A program made the translations under genes and the position numbers. Under the pieces are notes generated by a model that was not told the origin of the DNA, did not search any database, and worked only from the letters and a program-made list of their open reading frames with translations. A stretch of DNA of 62,129 nucleotides. It comes from Richelia sp. CSU_2_1 (GTDB taxonomy: Bacteria; Cyanobacteriota; Cyanobacteriia; Cyanobacteriales; Microcoleaceae). Below, one piece after another: positions 1-9,952 of this stretch. The stretch spans positions 1 through 62,129 of the forward strand of contig JAAUPF010000015.1 of the NCBI GenBank assembly GCA_012034575.1, given 5' to 3'. Position 1 is the stretch's first letter; each line of letters begins with the position of its first letter.

Positions 1-2742
1 GGCTTGAGCGGGCAACAGGTGTCAGAACGCTTGCAGCAATACGGCCCCAACGAACTAGAAGAAACAGGAGGCCGCAGTCCGTGGTCGATTTTTATCGATC
101 AGTTCACCAACATCATGTTGTTGATGCTGATGGGTGTGGCCGTGGTTTCGGCTTTTTTGGATCTCAAGTCGAACACTTTTCCCAAAGATGCGATCGCCAT
201 TTTTGCGATCGTAGTGCTTAACGGCATTCTCGGCTACCTGCAAGAAAGCAGCGCGGAAAAAGCCCTCGCAGCACTGAAAAACTTAGCTTCCCCCCTAGTC
301 CGGGTGGTGCGGGACGGCAAAGTTTCGGAAATAGCAGCTAAGGAGCTCGTACCCGGAGACGTGATGCTGCTGGAAGCCGGGGTAAAAATAGCAGCAGACG
401 GACGCTTGATCGAAGCTTCCAACTTGCAAATTAGAGAATCGGCGCTGACGGGAGAAGCGATCGCAGTTACCAAACAAGCCGATATAGAACTTCAAGAAGA
501 TGCTAGTTTGGGCGATCGCATCAATTTGATTTTTCAGGGAACAGAAGTCGTACAAGGACGGGGAAAGGTAATTGTCACCAACACCGGAATGCAAACTGAA
601 TTGGGCAAAATTGCCGCCATGCTTCAGTCTGTAGAAAGCGAACCGACTCCCTTGCAGCAGCGGATGAGCCAGTTGGGAAATGTTTTAGTTTCCGGTGCTT
701 TGGCTTTAGTGGCTGTTGTCGTCATCGGCGGCATGATTAGCTTCCAAAATGGCGGTATCGGGTTTGATACCAGCAGGTTTGAAGAACTGTTAGAAGTTTC
801 TCTAAGTATGGCTGTGGCGGTGGTTCCCGAAGGACTCGCAGCAGTTGTGACAGTTACTTTAGCCTTGGGAACCAGACGGATGGTAAAGCGAAATGCCCTG
901 ATTCGCAAACTGCCGGCGGTGGAAACTTTGGGTTCAGTTACTACTATTTGTTCTGACAAAACCGGTACTCTGACTCAAAATAAAATGGTCGTTCAGTTAG
1001 TGGCAACCGCTAACAGTAATGTCGGCGTCGCGGGCGAAGGTTATGCCCCGATCGGACATTTTACCGATCTCCTAACATCGACCCAAATTAATAATTTGGA
1101 GGAATATCCAGAACTCGAATCTTTATTAATTGCCTGTGCGGTTTGCAACGATGCGGTATTGCAGCGAGAACAACAGGAATGGAAGATTTTGGGCGACCCC
1201 ACAGAAGGTGCACTGCTGTCGGTAGCCGGAAAAGCAGGGATTTATCGGGAAAAACAGTCTCAATTGCTGCCGCGGGCTGCTGAATTTCCGTTTTCTTCCG
1301 AACGCAAGCGGATGAGCGTAATTTGCGAAGTACCGGGCAATTCTGGACATTCGGCATTTCCCTCGGAAAAAGGACAGCAACAGAATTACGTAATGCTGAC
1401 TAAAGGTTCTCCAGAATTGACTTTAGAACGCTGCAAAGGCATTATTTCCGGCGATCGAGTCGAACCTTTAACTCAAGAAATGCGCGATCGCATCCTTGCG
1501 GAAAACAACCGTATGGCTAGTGAAGGCTTGCGAGTCCTCGGTTTTGCCTATAAACCCTGGGAAAGCCTGCCCCCCGATGGTTCTGAGGAAACTAGCGAAC
1601 GAGAGATGGTTTGGTTGGGGCTGGTGAGTATGCTGGATGCCCCGCGCCCGGAAGTGCGGGAAGCGGTGGCGAAATGCCGGGAGGGAGGCATTCGAGTGGT
1701 AATGATTACCGGCGACCACCAGTTGACGGCAAAGGCGATCGCTTACGATTTGGGTATTGCCGATCGGGGAGCTCGGGTTCTCACCGGTCAAGAGTTGGAA
1801 AAACTCAGCCAAGAGGAACTCAAACAACAAGTTGAAAGCGTTAGCGTTTACGCCCGCGTTTCCCCAGAACACAAGTTGCGCATCGTTCAAGCTTTGCAAA
1901 GTTTGGGCAAGTTTGTAGCGATGACAGGCGACGGAGTTAACGACGCCCCCGCATTAAAACAAGCCGATATCGGTATCGCAATGGGCATTACCGGCACGGA
2001 TGTCAGCAAAGAAGCTAGCGATATGGTGTTGTTAGATGACAACTTTGCCACGATTGTGGCAGCGGCAGAAGAAGGTCGGGTTGTTTATACCAACATCCGC
2101 CGTTTTATTAAGTACATTTTGGGCAGTAACATCGGCGAAGTTTTGACAATTGCCGCCGCACCTTTAATCGGTTTGGGAGGTGTGCCGCTGTCTCCGCTGC
2201 AAATTTTGTGGATGAACTTAGTAACTGATGGCGTTCCCGCTTTAGCTTTGGCGGTGGAACCAGCGGAACCCAATGTCATGAAACGCCCGCCTTTCAGTCC
2301 CCGAGAAAGTATTTTTGCGCGGGGTTTGGGTCTTTACATGGTGCGGATCGGGATCGTGTTTGCGATTTTGACGATCTTGATGATGTCTTGGGCTTACGGT
2401 TACACTCACGCACCGGGACATCAAGGCGATCCGGATGCTTGGAAAACGATGGTATTTACAACTCTGTGCTTGGCGCAAATGGGCCACGCGATCGCCATTC
2501 GTTCCAACACTCAGCTAACTATTGAGTTAAATCCTTTCACTAATATCTTTGTGTGGGGGGCTGTGATTGTGACTACGGCTTTGCAGTTGATGCTGATTTA
2601 CGTTCCGCCACTGAGAGATTTTTTTGGCACTCAATATTTGACGCCGTTTGAGTTGCTGGTTTGCTTCGGTTTCAGCGCGCTGATGTTTGTCTGGATCGAG
2701 ATGGAAAAGCTGTTTGTGCGCGCCTACAAATCCCGGAGATAG
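1..2742 (+). CDS. pacL: P2-type Ca2+-transporting ATPase, 5' end cut by window
   Basis: Membrane cation pump of the P-type ATPase superfamily, most like SERCA/PacL calcium ATPases. Visible motifs, counted from base 4: actuator TGEA near residue 149 (usual TGES, serine replaced), M4 VVPEGL near 276, phosphorylation motif DKTGT with Asp318, hinge TGDGVNDAP near 641-649, and M6 NLVTDG near 738-743. The PEGL plus NxxTD pair is the calcium-site signature of the P2A group (family knowledge). Several hydrophobic segments flank the catalytic core and the C-terminus ends in a basic tail. The frame is open to base 1 and the first visible residues already lie inside the cation-transporter N-terminal domain, so a short N-terminal part is missing. 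The ion is inferred. A K+/Na+ or Mn2+ role is less likely. Confidence 0.9.
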   Translation, partial: GLSGQQVSERLQQYGPNELEETGGRSPWSIFIDQFTNIMLLMLMGVAVVSAFLDLKSNTFPKDAIAIFAIVVLNGILGYLQESSAEKALAALKNLASPLVRVVRDGKVSEIAAKELVPGDVMLLEAGVKIAADGRLIEASNLQIRESALTGEAIAVTKQADIELQEDASLGDRINLIFQGTEVVQGRGKVIVTNTGMQTELGKIAAMLQSVESEPTPLQQRMSQLGNVLVSGALALVAVVVIGGMISFQNGGIGFDTSRFEELLEVSLSMAVAVVPEGLAAVVTVTLALGTRRMVKRNALIRKLPAVETLGSVTTICSDKTGTLTQNKMVVQLVATANSNVGVAGEGYAPIGHFTDLLTSTQINNLEEYPELESLLIACAVCNDAVLQREQQEWKILGDPTEGALLSVAGKAGIYREKQSQLLPRAAEFPFSSERKRMSVICEVPGNSGHSAFPSEKGQQQNYVMLTKGSPELTLERCKGIISGDRVEPLTQEMRDRILAENNRMASEGLRVLGFAYKPWESLPPDGSEETSEREMVWLGLVSMLDAPRPEVREAVAKCREGGIRVVMITGDHQLTAKAIAYDLGIADRGARVLTGQELEKLSQEELKQQVESVSVYARVSPEHKLRIVQALQSLGKFVAMTGDGVNDAPALKQADIGIAMGITGTDVSKEASDMVLLDDNFATIVAAAEEGRVVYTNIRRFIKYILGSNIGEVLTIAAAPLIGLGGVPLSPLQILWMNLVTDGVPALALAVEPAEPNVMKRPPFSPRESIFARGLGLYMVRIGIVFAILTILMMSWAYGYTHAPGHQGDPDAWKTMVFTTLCLAQMGHAIAIRSNTQLTIELNPFTNIFVWGAVIVTTALQLMLIYVPPLRDFFGTQYLTPFELLVCFGFSALMFVWIEMEKLFVRAYKSRR

Positions 2743-2748
2743 TGTTAG

Positions 2749-2790
2749 CAACTAACCAATAATGGCAGAGGTTTTATTTTTGGTTAGTTG
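2749..2790 (+). terminator. hairpin just after the Ca2+ ATPase stop
   Basis: A perfect 10-bp inverted repeat (CAACTAACCA at 2749-2758, TGGTTAGTTG at 2781-2790) lies 7 bases after the stop codon. The T-rich tract is inside the loop rather than after the stem, so intrinsic termination is uncertain. It could equally be a processing or stability hairpin. Confidence 0.35.
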
Positions 2791-2793
2791 TTC

Positions 2794-2959
2794 GTAGGTT
2801 GGGTTGAGGGAAGCGAACCCTCCGCAACTCTGGGCCCAACTCAACTAATTACTAAATTGCAGTGAGATCTGGGACGATCGCACTAGAGAACAAAGAGAAT
2901 TAGAAACCCGGATTTGGTATAAAACCCGTTGTTGGGTTTCGTTCCTCAACCCAACCTAC
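2794..2959. repeat. 166-bp element bounded by 16-bp inverted repeats
   Basis: GTAGGTTGGGTTGAGG at 2794-2809 is the exact reverse complement of bases 2944-2959. The similarity continues inward imperfectly (GCGAACCC against GGGTTTCG). This is MITE-like terminal symmetry with no ORF inside. Together with AATTACC repeats at 3147-3183 it fills the 447-base gap between the ATPase and recF, so the long reading frame upstream of the recF ATG is not a real N-terminus. Confidence 0.55.
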
Positions 2960-3189
2960 AACAAACCGATCGCCGATCTCAAAAACTGCCAGGGGTTTGT
3001 AACCCCTGGTTAATAACAAAAGTTCTCGCTCAGAGAACTGAATTTAAGTTTAAATATAAAGAATCAAACTTGTTTGTAATAGGAACTTTAGTTTTTTTCG
3101 ACTCAAACGAAGGTAGAGGACTGAAGTCCCCAGTACAAATTTATTACCAATTATCAATTACCAATTACCAATTACCTATTACCAATATC

Positions 3190-4422
3190 ATGTATTTAAA
3201 AACGCTGCACCTAAGGCAGTTTCGCAATTACTGCGATCAAAAGGTAGCGTTTGACGCTCCCAAAACTATTTTAGTGGGAAATAACGCTCAGGGAAAATCG
3301 AATTTATTGGAAGCAGTTGAATTGCTGTCAACGTTAAAAAGTCACAGGGCTGCACGCGATCGCGATTTAATTCTCGACTCCAAGCCGATCGGACAAATTG
3401 ATGCTGCTTTAGAACGCCAAACGGGTACGATCGATCTAGCTTTAACTTTGCATTCTCAGGGACGGCGCAATCTGAAGCTTAACGGCGAACACCTGCGCCG
3501 CCATTTAGATTTTTTGAGCGTTTTAAATGTCGTGCAATTTTCTTGTTTGGATTTGGATTTAGTGCGGGGAGGACCGGAAGAAAGGCGCAATTGGATCGAT
3601 CGACTGGTAATTCAGTTAGAACCAATTTACGCTCATATCTTGCAGCAATACAATCAAATTTTGCGCCAGCGAAATGCTCTGTTGAAACGTTCTAGAGATA
3701 TGAAGAAAGGAGAAGTTTCCGAAAATACCGATCGAATACACTCTATTAAATTTGACAATCTCGAACAGGAAAATAGAGAACAATTCCCAATCCCCAATGC
3801 CCCATCCCCCATTCCCCATTCAGAATTAGCTTTGTGGGACGCGCAGTTAGCAACTGCGGGTGCGCGGGTGATCCGGAGGCGCGATCGAATTTTGGAAAGA
3901 TTGATGCCTTTAGCCCGCAATTGGCACGCTTCAATTAGCGGTTCTACAGAAGTTTTGGAAGTAAAATATGCTGCTAACGTTCAAGTAGAGCAAGAATTAA
4001 GAACTAAAGACAATCTCGAAGGAGTGCGCCAAGCATTTTTAGATAAAATCAAACAAAGGGCGATCGCGGAACAAGTTCAAGGAACTTCATTAGTCGGACC
4101 CCACCGCGACGATATTGCTTTTTCAATTAACAATACGCCGGCCCGTCAATACGGCTCTCAAGGCCAGCAGCGAACTCTGGTACTGGCTTTAAAATTAGCC
4201 GAATTGCAGCTTATTGAAGAAGTCATTGGCGAACCGCCTTTGCTGCTGCTAGATGACGTACTCGCAGAACTCGATCTCAACCGTCAAAATCAGCTTTTAG
4301 AAACTATTCAAGAACGATTTCAAACTTTAATTACTACTACACATTTAGGCGCTTTTGATGCTCAATGGCTGCAGCGAACCCAAATTCTTTCCGTTGAAGC
4401 GGGACAAATCAGGCAATTTTAG
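3190..4422 (+). CDS. recF: DNA replication and repair protein RecF
   Basis: RecF binds single-strand gaps with RecO/RecR and helps load RecA in gap repair (family knowledge). ABC/SMC-type ATPase: Walker A GNNAQGKS at residues 30-37, signature region GSQGQQRTL, Walker B LLLLDDVLAELD, and the typical start MYLKTLHLRQFRNY. The ATG at 3190 was chosen because family similarity begins there and the upstream frame only reads through repeats. About 410 residues, somewhat above the usual 360-380. The excess is an in-frame insert at about residues 166-211 whose DNA includes a CCCCAATGCCCCATCC-type low-complexity tract (3782-3822). The insert falls in the arm region between the ATPase halves and leaves the catalytic motifs intact. 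Confidence 0.93.
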   Translation: MYLKTLHLRQFRNYCDQKVAFDAPKTILVGNNAQGKSNLLEAVELLSTLKSHRAARDRDLILDSKPIGQIDAALERQTGTIDLALTLHSQGRRNLKLNGEHLRRHLDFLSVLNVVQFSCLDLDLVRGGPEERRNWIDRLVIQLEPIYAHILQQYNQILRQRNALLKRSRDMKKGEVSENTDRIHSIKFDNLEQENREQFPIPNAPSPIPHSELALWDAQLATAGARVIRRRDRILERLMPLARNWHASISGSTEVLEVKYAANVQVEQELRTKDNLEGVRQAFLDKIKQRAIAEQVQGTSLVGPHRDDIAFSINNTPARQYGSQGQQRTLVLALKLAELQLIEEVIGEPPLLLLDDVLAELDLNRQNQLLETIQERFQTLITTTHLGAFDAQWLQRTQILSVEAGQIRQF

Positions 4423-4446
4423 ATTTTAGATTTTAGATTTTAGATT
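4421..4446. repeat. short tandem repeat TTTTAGA
   Basis: About 3.5 copies of the heptamer TTTTAGA follow the recF stop codon directly. It belongs with the short tandem repeats scattered over the window; similar CTAAAAT runs occur at 33718-33736 and 57900-57927. Confidence 0.6.
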
Positions 4447-4649
4447 GTTGAGATTGGCGATTTTTGATTTTTGGGATCGTTGAAATTGGATAGGAGATTT
4501 TCAAGGATAGATTGGAGATTTTTGATTGACAAAATAGATATTTTATGGTAAGGATCGTAATTTTAGATAAATTGACATTAGTTACTCGAATCAAGATAGG
4601 ATCGAGGGTACTTTCGATCGCAAGATTGCGCTTCCATTTTTTAAGCCTT

Positions 4650-5048
4650 ATGAAGCATTACCTTTCCCGTTTAATAGCCATCGTATTAGTTGCGGTCATC
4701 AGCTTAACAGGCTGTACCAATGTTCCAGCAACTCTAAGCGGAGATTACCGCCAAGACACCTTAGCATTAGTAAGCAGCTTGAGAACAGCACTAACTTTAC
4801 CTGAAGGTGTACCGGAAAAAGCAGTTGCCCAAGCAGATGCTCGCCAAAGAATCAATGATTTTGCCGCTGCTTACCGCCGCGATCCCGCTCTTACCAAGCT
4901 GGCATCTTTCACGACTATGCGGACAGCATTAAACTCCTTGGCAGGGCATTACAGTTCTTACCCAAATCGTCCCGTTCCTGAGAAGTTGAAAAAGCGTCTT
5001 GAGATAGAATTTCAGCAGGTAGAAGCAGCTCTAAACAGAGGAGCTTGA
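4650..5048 (+). CDS. psb27: photosystem II assembly lipoprotein Psb27
   Basis: Psb27 is a lumenal lipoprotein that binds CP43 during photosystem II assembly and repair (family knowledge). The 132-residue product starts with a basic n-region and a hydrophobic segment ending in the lipobox LTGC at about residues 20-23, so the mature protein would be lipid-anchored. After it come the family's DYRQDTLALVSSLR segment and the four-helix body with YRRD and SYPNRPVPEK. The ATG at 4650 fits the lipoprotein signal, whereas an upstream in-frame GTA/TTG extension gives no signal. A TTGACA sits at 4526-4531, but no clear -10 box follows. Confidence 0.93.
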   Translation: MKHYLSRLIAIVLVAVISLTGCTNVPATLSGDYRQDTLALVSSLRTALTLPEGVPEKAVAQADARQRINDFAAAYRRDPALTKLASFTTMRTALNSLAGHYSSYPNRPVPEKLKKRLEIEFQQVEAALNRGA

Positions 5049-5589
5049 TGCGATTTGCAGGCAACAGGCAGAATCCTATGGCAGAAGGCAGGAGGCAGAA
5101 GCAAAATGCAGTTACACCAAGATTTTCAGCGCTCCAGAACCTCCTAACCATCTCAAAAGTTGCTATAACTCTACAGGTTATTTGCTCTCAATATTTGAGA
5201 AGTAATATAGCAATCGCCAAGACGATTAGGAAATTCTAGATCGTCCAAACCTTTACTATTATTCCTTCTGCCTTCTACCTTCTGCCTTTTACCTTCTGCT
5301 ATAATTTCCCTTTGAAATTTCAACGGTATTTAGCGCCCGCTGTAGCAGGGCGTTTTTTTATGCGTGACAATACCGAGCCAGCAGAAGAAAAAGCCAGCAG
5401 CTAATCCCTCTCCAAAGCTCGGCCCAATTACCAATTACCAATTACCAATTATCAGATTTGCATTTTTCGATCGACTTGTGCCATAACTAGGTCAATCAAA
5501 AAAAATAGAAACTTTATAGTTGAGCTTTTTGGTCGATCGCATTGCCATCGCCAGCCAACTCAAACTCGCAAACCCCATTCAATTTGCCC
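5049..5589. other. intergenic region rich in short repeats
   Basis: Contains direct repeats of GGCAGAA/AGGCAGAAG (5068-5105), a run of TTCTGCCTTCTACC-like units (5266-5299), the terminator at 5334-5359 and two to three AATTACC copies (5427-5452). A 64-codon reading frame at 5045-5239 runs through the repeats and shows no family features, so I do not call a gene. Confidence 0.5.
5334..5359 (+). terminator. rho-independent terminator
   Basis: GC-rich hairpin with CGCCCGC pairing with GCAGGGCG around a TGTA loop (one bulged A), followed by seven T. It lies about 290 bases after psb27, so either the transcript is long or it ends an unrecognised transcript. Confidence 0.55.
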
Positions 5590-7221
5590 ATGAAATTTGC
5601 ACCAACTCGCATCGCAAATTCCCAACACCAGCGACGATTTTTAAGTGCGGTAAGTGCTGTTTTAGCCAGTAGCTTTGTCTGCCAGTTTGTCGGAAATCAG
5701 CCTGTTTTTGCCCAGACGACAGCCTATTGCCAACTCGCCAAAGAACAGGCAAATATCAAAGAAGATTTGCGGCGCGCCGCCCTGTCGGGAAAACCGGAAG
5801 CCCAGCAAGCATACATTGCTATGTTGAACAAACACGCGCGGGAAATCGCAGAATGCCGCCGCAAAACTTGGCCGCAAACTCAAGCAATTTGGTTGCGTTT
5901 GTATCCCTGCGATGTCAAGCCGGGAGAGATCGATAGAGTCTTAGATAAAGTTGTTAACCAAGGCTACAACCAAGTCTATATCGAAACATTTTACGACGGT
6001 CAAGTGCTGCTGCCGCAAGCAGACAATCCTACAGTTTGGCCTTCGGTTTTAAGAAATCGCGGCTACGAGAAATACGATTTGTTAGAAAGGGCGATCGCCA
6101 AAGGAAAACAGCGGGGTTTAAAAGTTTATTCCTGGTTATTTACCATGAACTTCGGCTATACCTATTCCCAGCGCGCCGACAGACAGCAAGCGATCGCCAG
6201 AAATGGCAAAAATCAAACAAGTTTGACCGTAATTCAAGACGCAGGATTGCACGATCAAAGCGGAGAAAGTCACGCGACTCACGTGTTTATCGACCCCTAC
6301 AGCCCGCAAGCAAAACAAGACTATTCTTTGTTAGTAAATCAGGTACTCAGGCGCAAGCCGCAGGGCATATTATTCGACTACATTCGCTACGTGCGGGGAG
6401 TCGGGCCGGCTTCAGTTGCTACCAAAGTTCAAGACTTGTGGATTTACGGTCAATCGTCGCAGCAAGCACTATTGCAGCGGGCTACAAATCAGCAGGGAAG
6501 AGATTTAATTCAGCGCTATTTAGCGAAGGGATTTATTACTGTAAGCGACGTGCAAGCAGTAGTAAAACAATATCCTGCAGAGCAAGAACCGCTATGGCAA
6601 GGGCGAATTCCCAGGCCGATCGCGGCAGTAACTCCTGCTCCGAAAAAGCCCACTGCAACTGCAACAACAGCTTCTAGAAAACCCTCTACAGGCAGGCCAA
6701 ATTCTCCCACTCCGAGTCCGAGTCCCACGCCGCCGCTTCCCGACACTGGGATGTTGCAAAAAGACCTTTGGCAACTGAGTGTAGCTCATGCAGTTCAAGG
6801 AATTTTAGATTTTTTTAGCATGGCGATCGCACCCGCTAAAAGAATGGGAATAACTGCGGGAGCGGTGTTTTTTCCAAATGGAAATCAGAAAGTAAATCAA
6901 GGTGGTTTTGATTCGAGATTGCAGCCTTGGGACAGGTTTCCTGCTTCAGTAGAATTTCACGCGATGTCTTACGGAAATTGTGGCGATGTAAGCTGTATCG
7001 TGCCGCAGGTGCAGCGGACTGTAAGTTTGGCTCCTGCGGGGGCAAAAATCATTCCGGCAATTGCTGGAGATTGGGGAAAATCTGTGAGCAATCGGCCGTC
7101 TTTGGAGGTGCAGATGCGGGCAATTCGATCGGCCGTACCGCAAATTAATGCAATCAGTCATTTTTCTTACGGATGGCAAGAGCCGGAGGATGAAAGGGCG
7201 CGGCAAACTTGCAGGTTGTAG
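5590..7221 (+). CDS. secreted family 10 glycosyl-hydrolase-like (GHL10) protein
   Basis: About 543 residues. The ATG at 5590 gives a basic start, a hydrophobic stretch and an AxA-type cleavage site near FAQ, consistent with export; the longer TTG start at 5542 adds nothing recognisable. The body resembles GHL10/DUF187 TIM-barrel proteins: WLRLYPCD and YNQVYIETFYDG early, SWLFTMNFG, then GILFDYIRYVRG, the aspartate-containing strand typical of the family. A proline/threonine-rich linker (about residues 356-400) splits the barrel before the KDLWQLSVAHAVQ segment. A carbohydrate or cell-envelope role is inferred and the substrate is unknown. Larger alternative-frame ORFs inside it are shadows. 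Confidence 0.75.
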   Translation: MKFAPTRIANSQHQRRFLSAVSAVLASSFVCQFVGNQPVFAQTTAYCQLAKEQANIKEDLRRAALSGKPEAQQAYIAMLNKHAREIAECRRKTWPQTQAIWLRLYPCDVKPGEIDRVLDKVVNQGYNQVYIETFYDGQVLLPQADNPTVWPSVLRNRGYEKYDLLERAIAKGKQRGLKVYSWLFTMNFGYTYSQRADRQQAIARNGKNQTSLTVIQDAGLHDQSGESHATHVFIDPYSPQAKQDYSLLVNQVLRRKPQGILFDYIRYVRGVGPASVATKVQDLWIYGQSSQQALLQRATNQQGRDLIQRYLAKGFITVSDVQAVVKQYPAEQEPLWQGRIPRPIAAVTPAPKKPTATATTASRKPSTGRPNSPTPSPSPTPPLPDTGMLQKDLWQLSVAHAVQGILDFFSMAIAPAKRMGITAGAVFFPNGNQKVNQGGFDSRLQPWDRFPASVEFHAMSYGNCGDVSCIVPQVQRTVSLAPAGAKIIPAIAGDWGKSVSNRPSLEVQMRAIRSAVPQINAISHFSYGWQEPEDERARQTCRL

Positions 7222-7257
7222 TGCAATTATTATGTAGGGATGCCGCGAATTGCGTCC

Positions 7258-7530
7258 CTACAAAGCGGTGTTTTGGAATGCGGCTAAAAGCCAGCCCATT
7301 AAATCGGCATGAGGTTCGGCGTGAGGTTCAAAACGCAAGGGTGATGCCATATAAACAATTCCTTCAATCAATTCTGCTTTTTTGAGATTCGGCATGGCTG
7401 TATAGCGCCTTTCAAATTCGGCGCGGGTAAGCAAGTCACCATTTTCTAAAGGGGGAATCGCGATGCGATTGAGATGTGCCGGAGCGATCGTAACCTTTCT
7501 CCTGTTATTGTGCGTCGGTATCTTGGATTT
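7258..7530 (-). pseudogene. Uma2-family (DUF820) gene fragment
   Basis: Reverse-strand translation reads RKVTIAPAHL, IPPLENGDLLTRAEFERRY, then KKAELIEGIVYMASP and HAEPHADLMGWL, which is the N-terminal third of a Uma2-family PD-(D/E)XK protein. It stops at a TAG (7258-7260) before the catalytic core. The frame extends upstream to about 7530 with no usable start codon, then meets stops. It is therefore a remnant truncated at both ends in the gap between the GHL10 gene and the DUF262 cassette. Confidence 0.7.
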
Positions 7531-7640
7531 TAGCTAATTTTAGGCAAAATTGTAAGTCGCGAAATTCGGGCGATCGTTTTTAAGGAGACTCTGATTTGCT
7601 AAAATAGACAGATAGAGGTTAACAGGTAGGACGATTTGCT

Positions 7641-8795
7641 ATGGTAATTCACTCAGAAATAGAAGAGCCAGTATTCGATCGAGATGGGGCGATCGACGAT
7701 TTAAATTCCAGTTTAGAAGAAGAAAACGGCGACGAATCTTATGAAACAGATAAATTAATTTACGACCCTGATGAAATTAATATTTTCACTAGAGAACCCA
7801 CGATCGAGCAACTTTTAAGAAGAATTAATGAGGAAGCTCTCGATTTAGCGCCAGACTTTCAGCGCCATGCAAACATCTGGAAAGATGATGCTAAAAGCAG
7901 ACTGATTGAGTCGATCCTAATTCGGATACCATTACCAGCTTTTTATATAGATGCAACTAATGAAGATAAATGGCTCGTTGTGGATGGATTGCAGCGGCTA
8001 TCTGCTCTCAAGCAATTTATGAGCGATAAAAAACTGAAGTTATGCGGACTAGAATACTTGCTCAATTTAGAAGGCAAAAACTATGATGAAATCGGGCGCA
8101 GATACCAGCGTCGAATCGAGGAAACTCAGGTGACAGTTTATTTGATTGAAAAAGGTACACCTCCTGAAGTTAAATATAATATTTTCAAGCGGATTAATAC
8201 AGGTGGACTGCCGATGTCCCCTCAAGAAATTCGCCATGCTCTCAATCCTGGTAAAGCCACAAAATTCTTAGCTAAACTTGCGACATCTAATGAATTCGAG
8301 CAAGTTACTAATCTTAGTGATTCGCGGAAAATGCGCATGGAAGATCGAGAATTTATACTCGGTTTTTTAGCCTTTAAACTTACATCTTATAAAAATTATC
8401 AATCTGAAACAAGAGATTTATTCTTAACCAAGGCATTATCAAAGCTTAATAATATGTCTGAATCCGAATTAAGATCCATTGAGAATAATTTCAAAAAGGC
8501 TATGGTTGCAGCATGGGAAATATTTGCAAAAAACGCCTTTCGTAAAGTATCTCAAAATCAGAAAAAAAAGTTTCCAATTAATAAAGCATTGTTTGAAGTT
8601 TGGTCTGTTAATCTCAGTTTACTGAGCGACGAGCAACTCGATCTGTTGAAGCAGCACAAGGAGCAATTAATTGAAAAATTTAGAAATTATGTAGATAGCG
8701 ATCGAGATTTTCTGGTTTCTATCTCTCAAGCAGCAGAAAAAATTGAGTATAGATTTACGATAATTGAAAAAATCATTCAGGAGGTTCTGGCATGA
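7641..8795 (+). CDS. DUF262 (ParB-like fold) protein, first gene of a three-gene cassette
   Basis: 384 residues. The acidic N-terminus is followed by a DUF262 domain: PDFQR near residue 73, VVDGLQRLSALKQF near 116-128 (the DGQQR-type motif), and FKRINTGGLPMSP near 186-198. DUF262 domains occur in GmrSD type IV restriction and other defence proteins, where this motif set binds or hydrolyses nucleotides (family knowledge). No C-terminal HNH/DUF1524 nuclease motif is visible, so any effector would be elsewhere. The TGA overlaps the next ATG by four bases, implying translational coupling. The start ATG has a modest purine-rich region 10 bases upstream. A defence role is inferred from domain and neighbours. 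Confidence 0.8.
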   Translation: MVIHSEIEEPVFDRDGAIDDLNSSLEEENGDESYETDKLIYDPDEINIFTREPTIEQLLRRINEEALDLAPDFQRHANIWKDDAKSRLIESILIRIPLPAFYIDATNEDKWLVVDGLQRLSALKQFMSDKKLKLCGLEYLLNLEGKNYDEIGRRYQRRIEETQVTVYLIEKGTPPEVKYNIFKRINTGGLPMSPQEIRHALNPGKATKFLAKLATSNEFEQVTNLSDSRKMRMEDREFILGFLAFKLTSYKNYQSETRDLFLTKALSKLNNMSESELRSIENNFKKAMVAAWEIFAKNAFRKVSQNQKKKFPINKALFEVWSVNLSLLSDEQLDLLKQHKEQLIEKFRNYVDSDRDFLVSISQAAEKIEYRFTIIEKIIQEVLA

Positions 8796-9946
8796 TTACT
8801 TCGCTACATTTGCTTAACTTTAAACCCTTTGCAAATCAGTTATTGGAATTCAAAAAACTTACGTTATTTTCCGGCTTAAACAGCACTGGTAAATCTTCTG
8901 TTATGCAATCGCTTTTGTTGCTGCGTCAATCTTATCAACAGGGTTTATTGCCAGAAAAAGGCTTGGCACTGAATGGCGATTTTGTCAATGTTGGTACGGC
9001 TCAGGATGCACTTTTTGAGGGAGCAAAAGACGATTTTATTGGTTTTAATATTGTTTGGGAAAACAACATTGAGGGGGTATGGCGTTTCAAATATGACAAA
9101 GAGGTAGTAGATGTATTGAATATTGCCTCGGAAAAAGTTACCTCGGAAGTATATAAATCTAATCTTTTTGGCAATAATTTTCACTACCTTCAGGCAGAAC
9201 GGATCGGACCGCGCTCATTTAATGAAATGTCAGATTACCAAGTGCGACAGCTCAATCAACTGGGTATCAAGGGTGAATATGCTGCTCATTTTCTGGCTAT
9301 TAATGGACGGAAAGTTATTCCCAATAGCAGTCTCAGTCATCCAGAGGTAAAATTAAAAACTCAAAGACAAAAAGATCAATCCACAGCACAATCAATGGAT
9401 TTAATCGACCAAGTTGAGGCATGGATGGGAGAAATTAGTCCGGGTACGCGGCTTAAAATTGATGCTAAATCTGATGTCGATTTGATGTGTTTTCAATACT
9501 CCTATGGAGATAGCAATCCTTACCGCGCAACTAACGTGGGATTTGGAATTAGTTACACTTTACCGATTATTGTAGCTGCGCTAGCGTCACCGCCTAGTAC
9601 AATGATTTTAATTGAAAATCCCGAAGCGCACCTGCATCCCAAAGGACAAGTTAAAATCGGTGAATTGTTAGCTTTGGCAGCTAGCGGTGGGGTTCAAGTT
9701 GTTATCGAAACTCACAGCGATCATGTTCTAAATGGCATTCGCCTTGCGGTTCATGCGGGAAAAATTGACCCTAAAGATGTTCAGTTGCATTACTTCCAAC
9801 GTCAAAAGCAAGAAGAACAAATGATAACAGATGTAGTATCGCCAAAGATCGATCGCAACGGTAGAATCGATCGGTGGCCGGATGGTTTTTTTGATGAATG
9901 GGATAACAGTTTGGAAATTTTATTAGAACCTGCTGTGGAGGAATAA
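8792..9946 (+). CDS. AAA family ATPase with DUF3696-type C-terminus
   Basis: 384 residues of the RecF/OLD-like AAA ATPase group. It opens with MITSLHLLNFKPF, then Walker A GLNSTGKSS near residues 29-37, an ABC-like Walker B region MILIENPEAHLHP near 270, and a conserved switch ETHSDHVLNGIR near 307. The end resembles DUF3696 (DRWPDGFFDEWD). No TOPRIM nuclease follows the ATPase core, unlike OLD. It starts inside the stop of the DUF262 gene and is followed six bases after its stop by the third gene. ATPases of this type act as sensors or motors with a partner effector in several defence systems; here that is inference. Confidence 0.82.
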   Translation: MITSLHLLNFKPFANQLLEFKKLTLFSGLNSTGKSSVMQSLLLLRQSYQQGLLPEKGLALNGDFVNVGTAQDALFEGAKDDFIGFNIVWENNIEGVWRFKYDKEVVDVLNIASEKVTSEVYKSNLFGNNFHYLQAERIGPRSFNEMSDYQVRQLNQLGIKGEYAAHFLAINGRKVIPNSSLSHPEVKLKTQRQKDQSTAQSMDLIDQVEAWMGEISPGTRLKIDAKSDVDLMCFQYSYGDSNPYRATNVGFGISYTLPIIVAALASPPSTMILIENPEAHLHPKGQVKIGELLALAASGGVQVVIETHSDHVLNGIRLAVHAGKIDPKDVQLHYFQRQKQEEQMITDVVSPKIDRNGRIDRWPDGFFDEWDNSLEILLEPAVEE

Positions 9947-9952
9947 TTGGGC

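Noticed and set aside
2929..3189. N-terminal extension of recF
   Set aside because: It translates repeat DNA and an inverted-repeat arm; RecF similarity starts at the ATG 3190.
5045..5239. 64-codon ORF after psb27
   Set aside because: Runs through GGCAGAAG repeats; no family features.
6036..6677. 213-codon ORF in another frame of the GHL10-like gene
   Set aside because: Lys/Arg/Ser-rich translation without family likeness; the overlapping gene has clear domains and a signal peptide.
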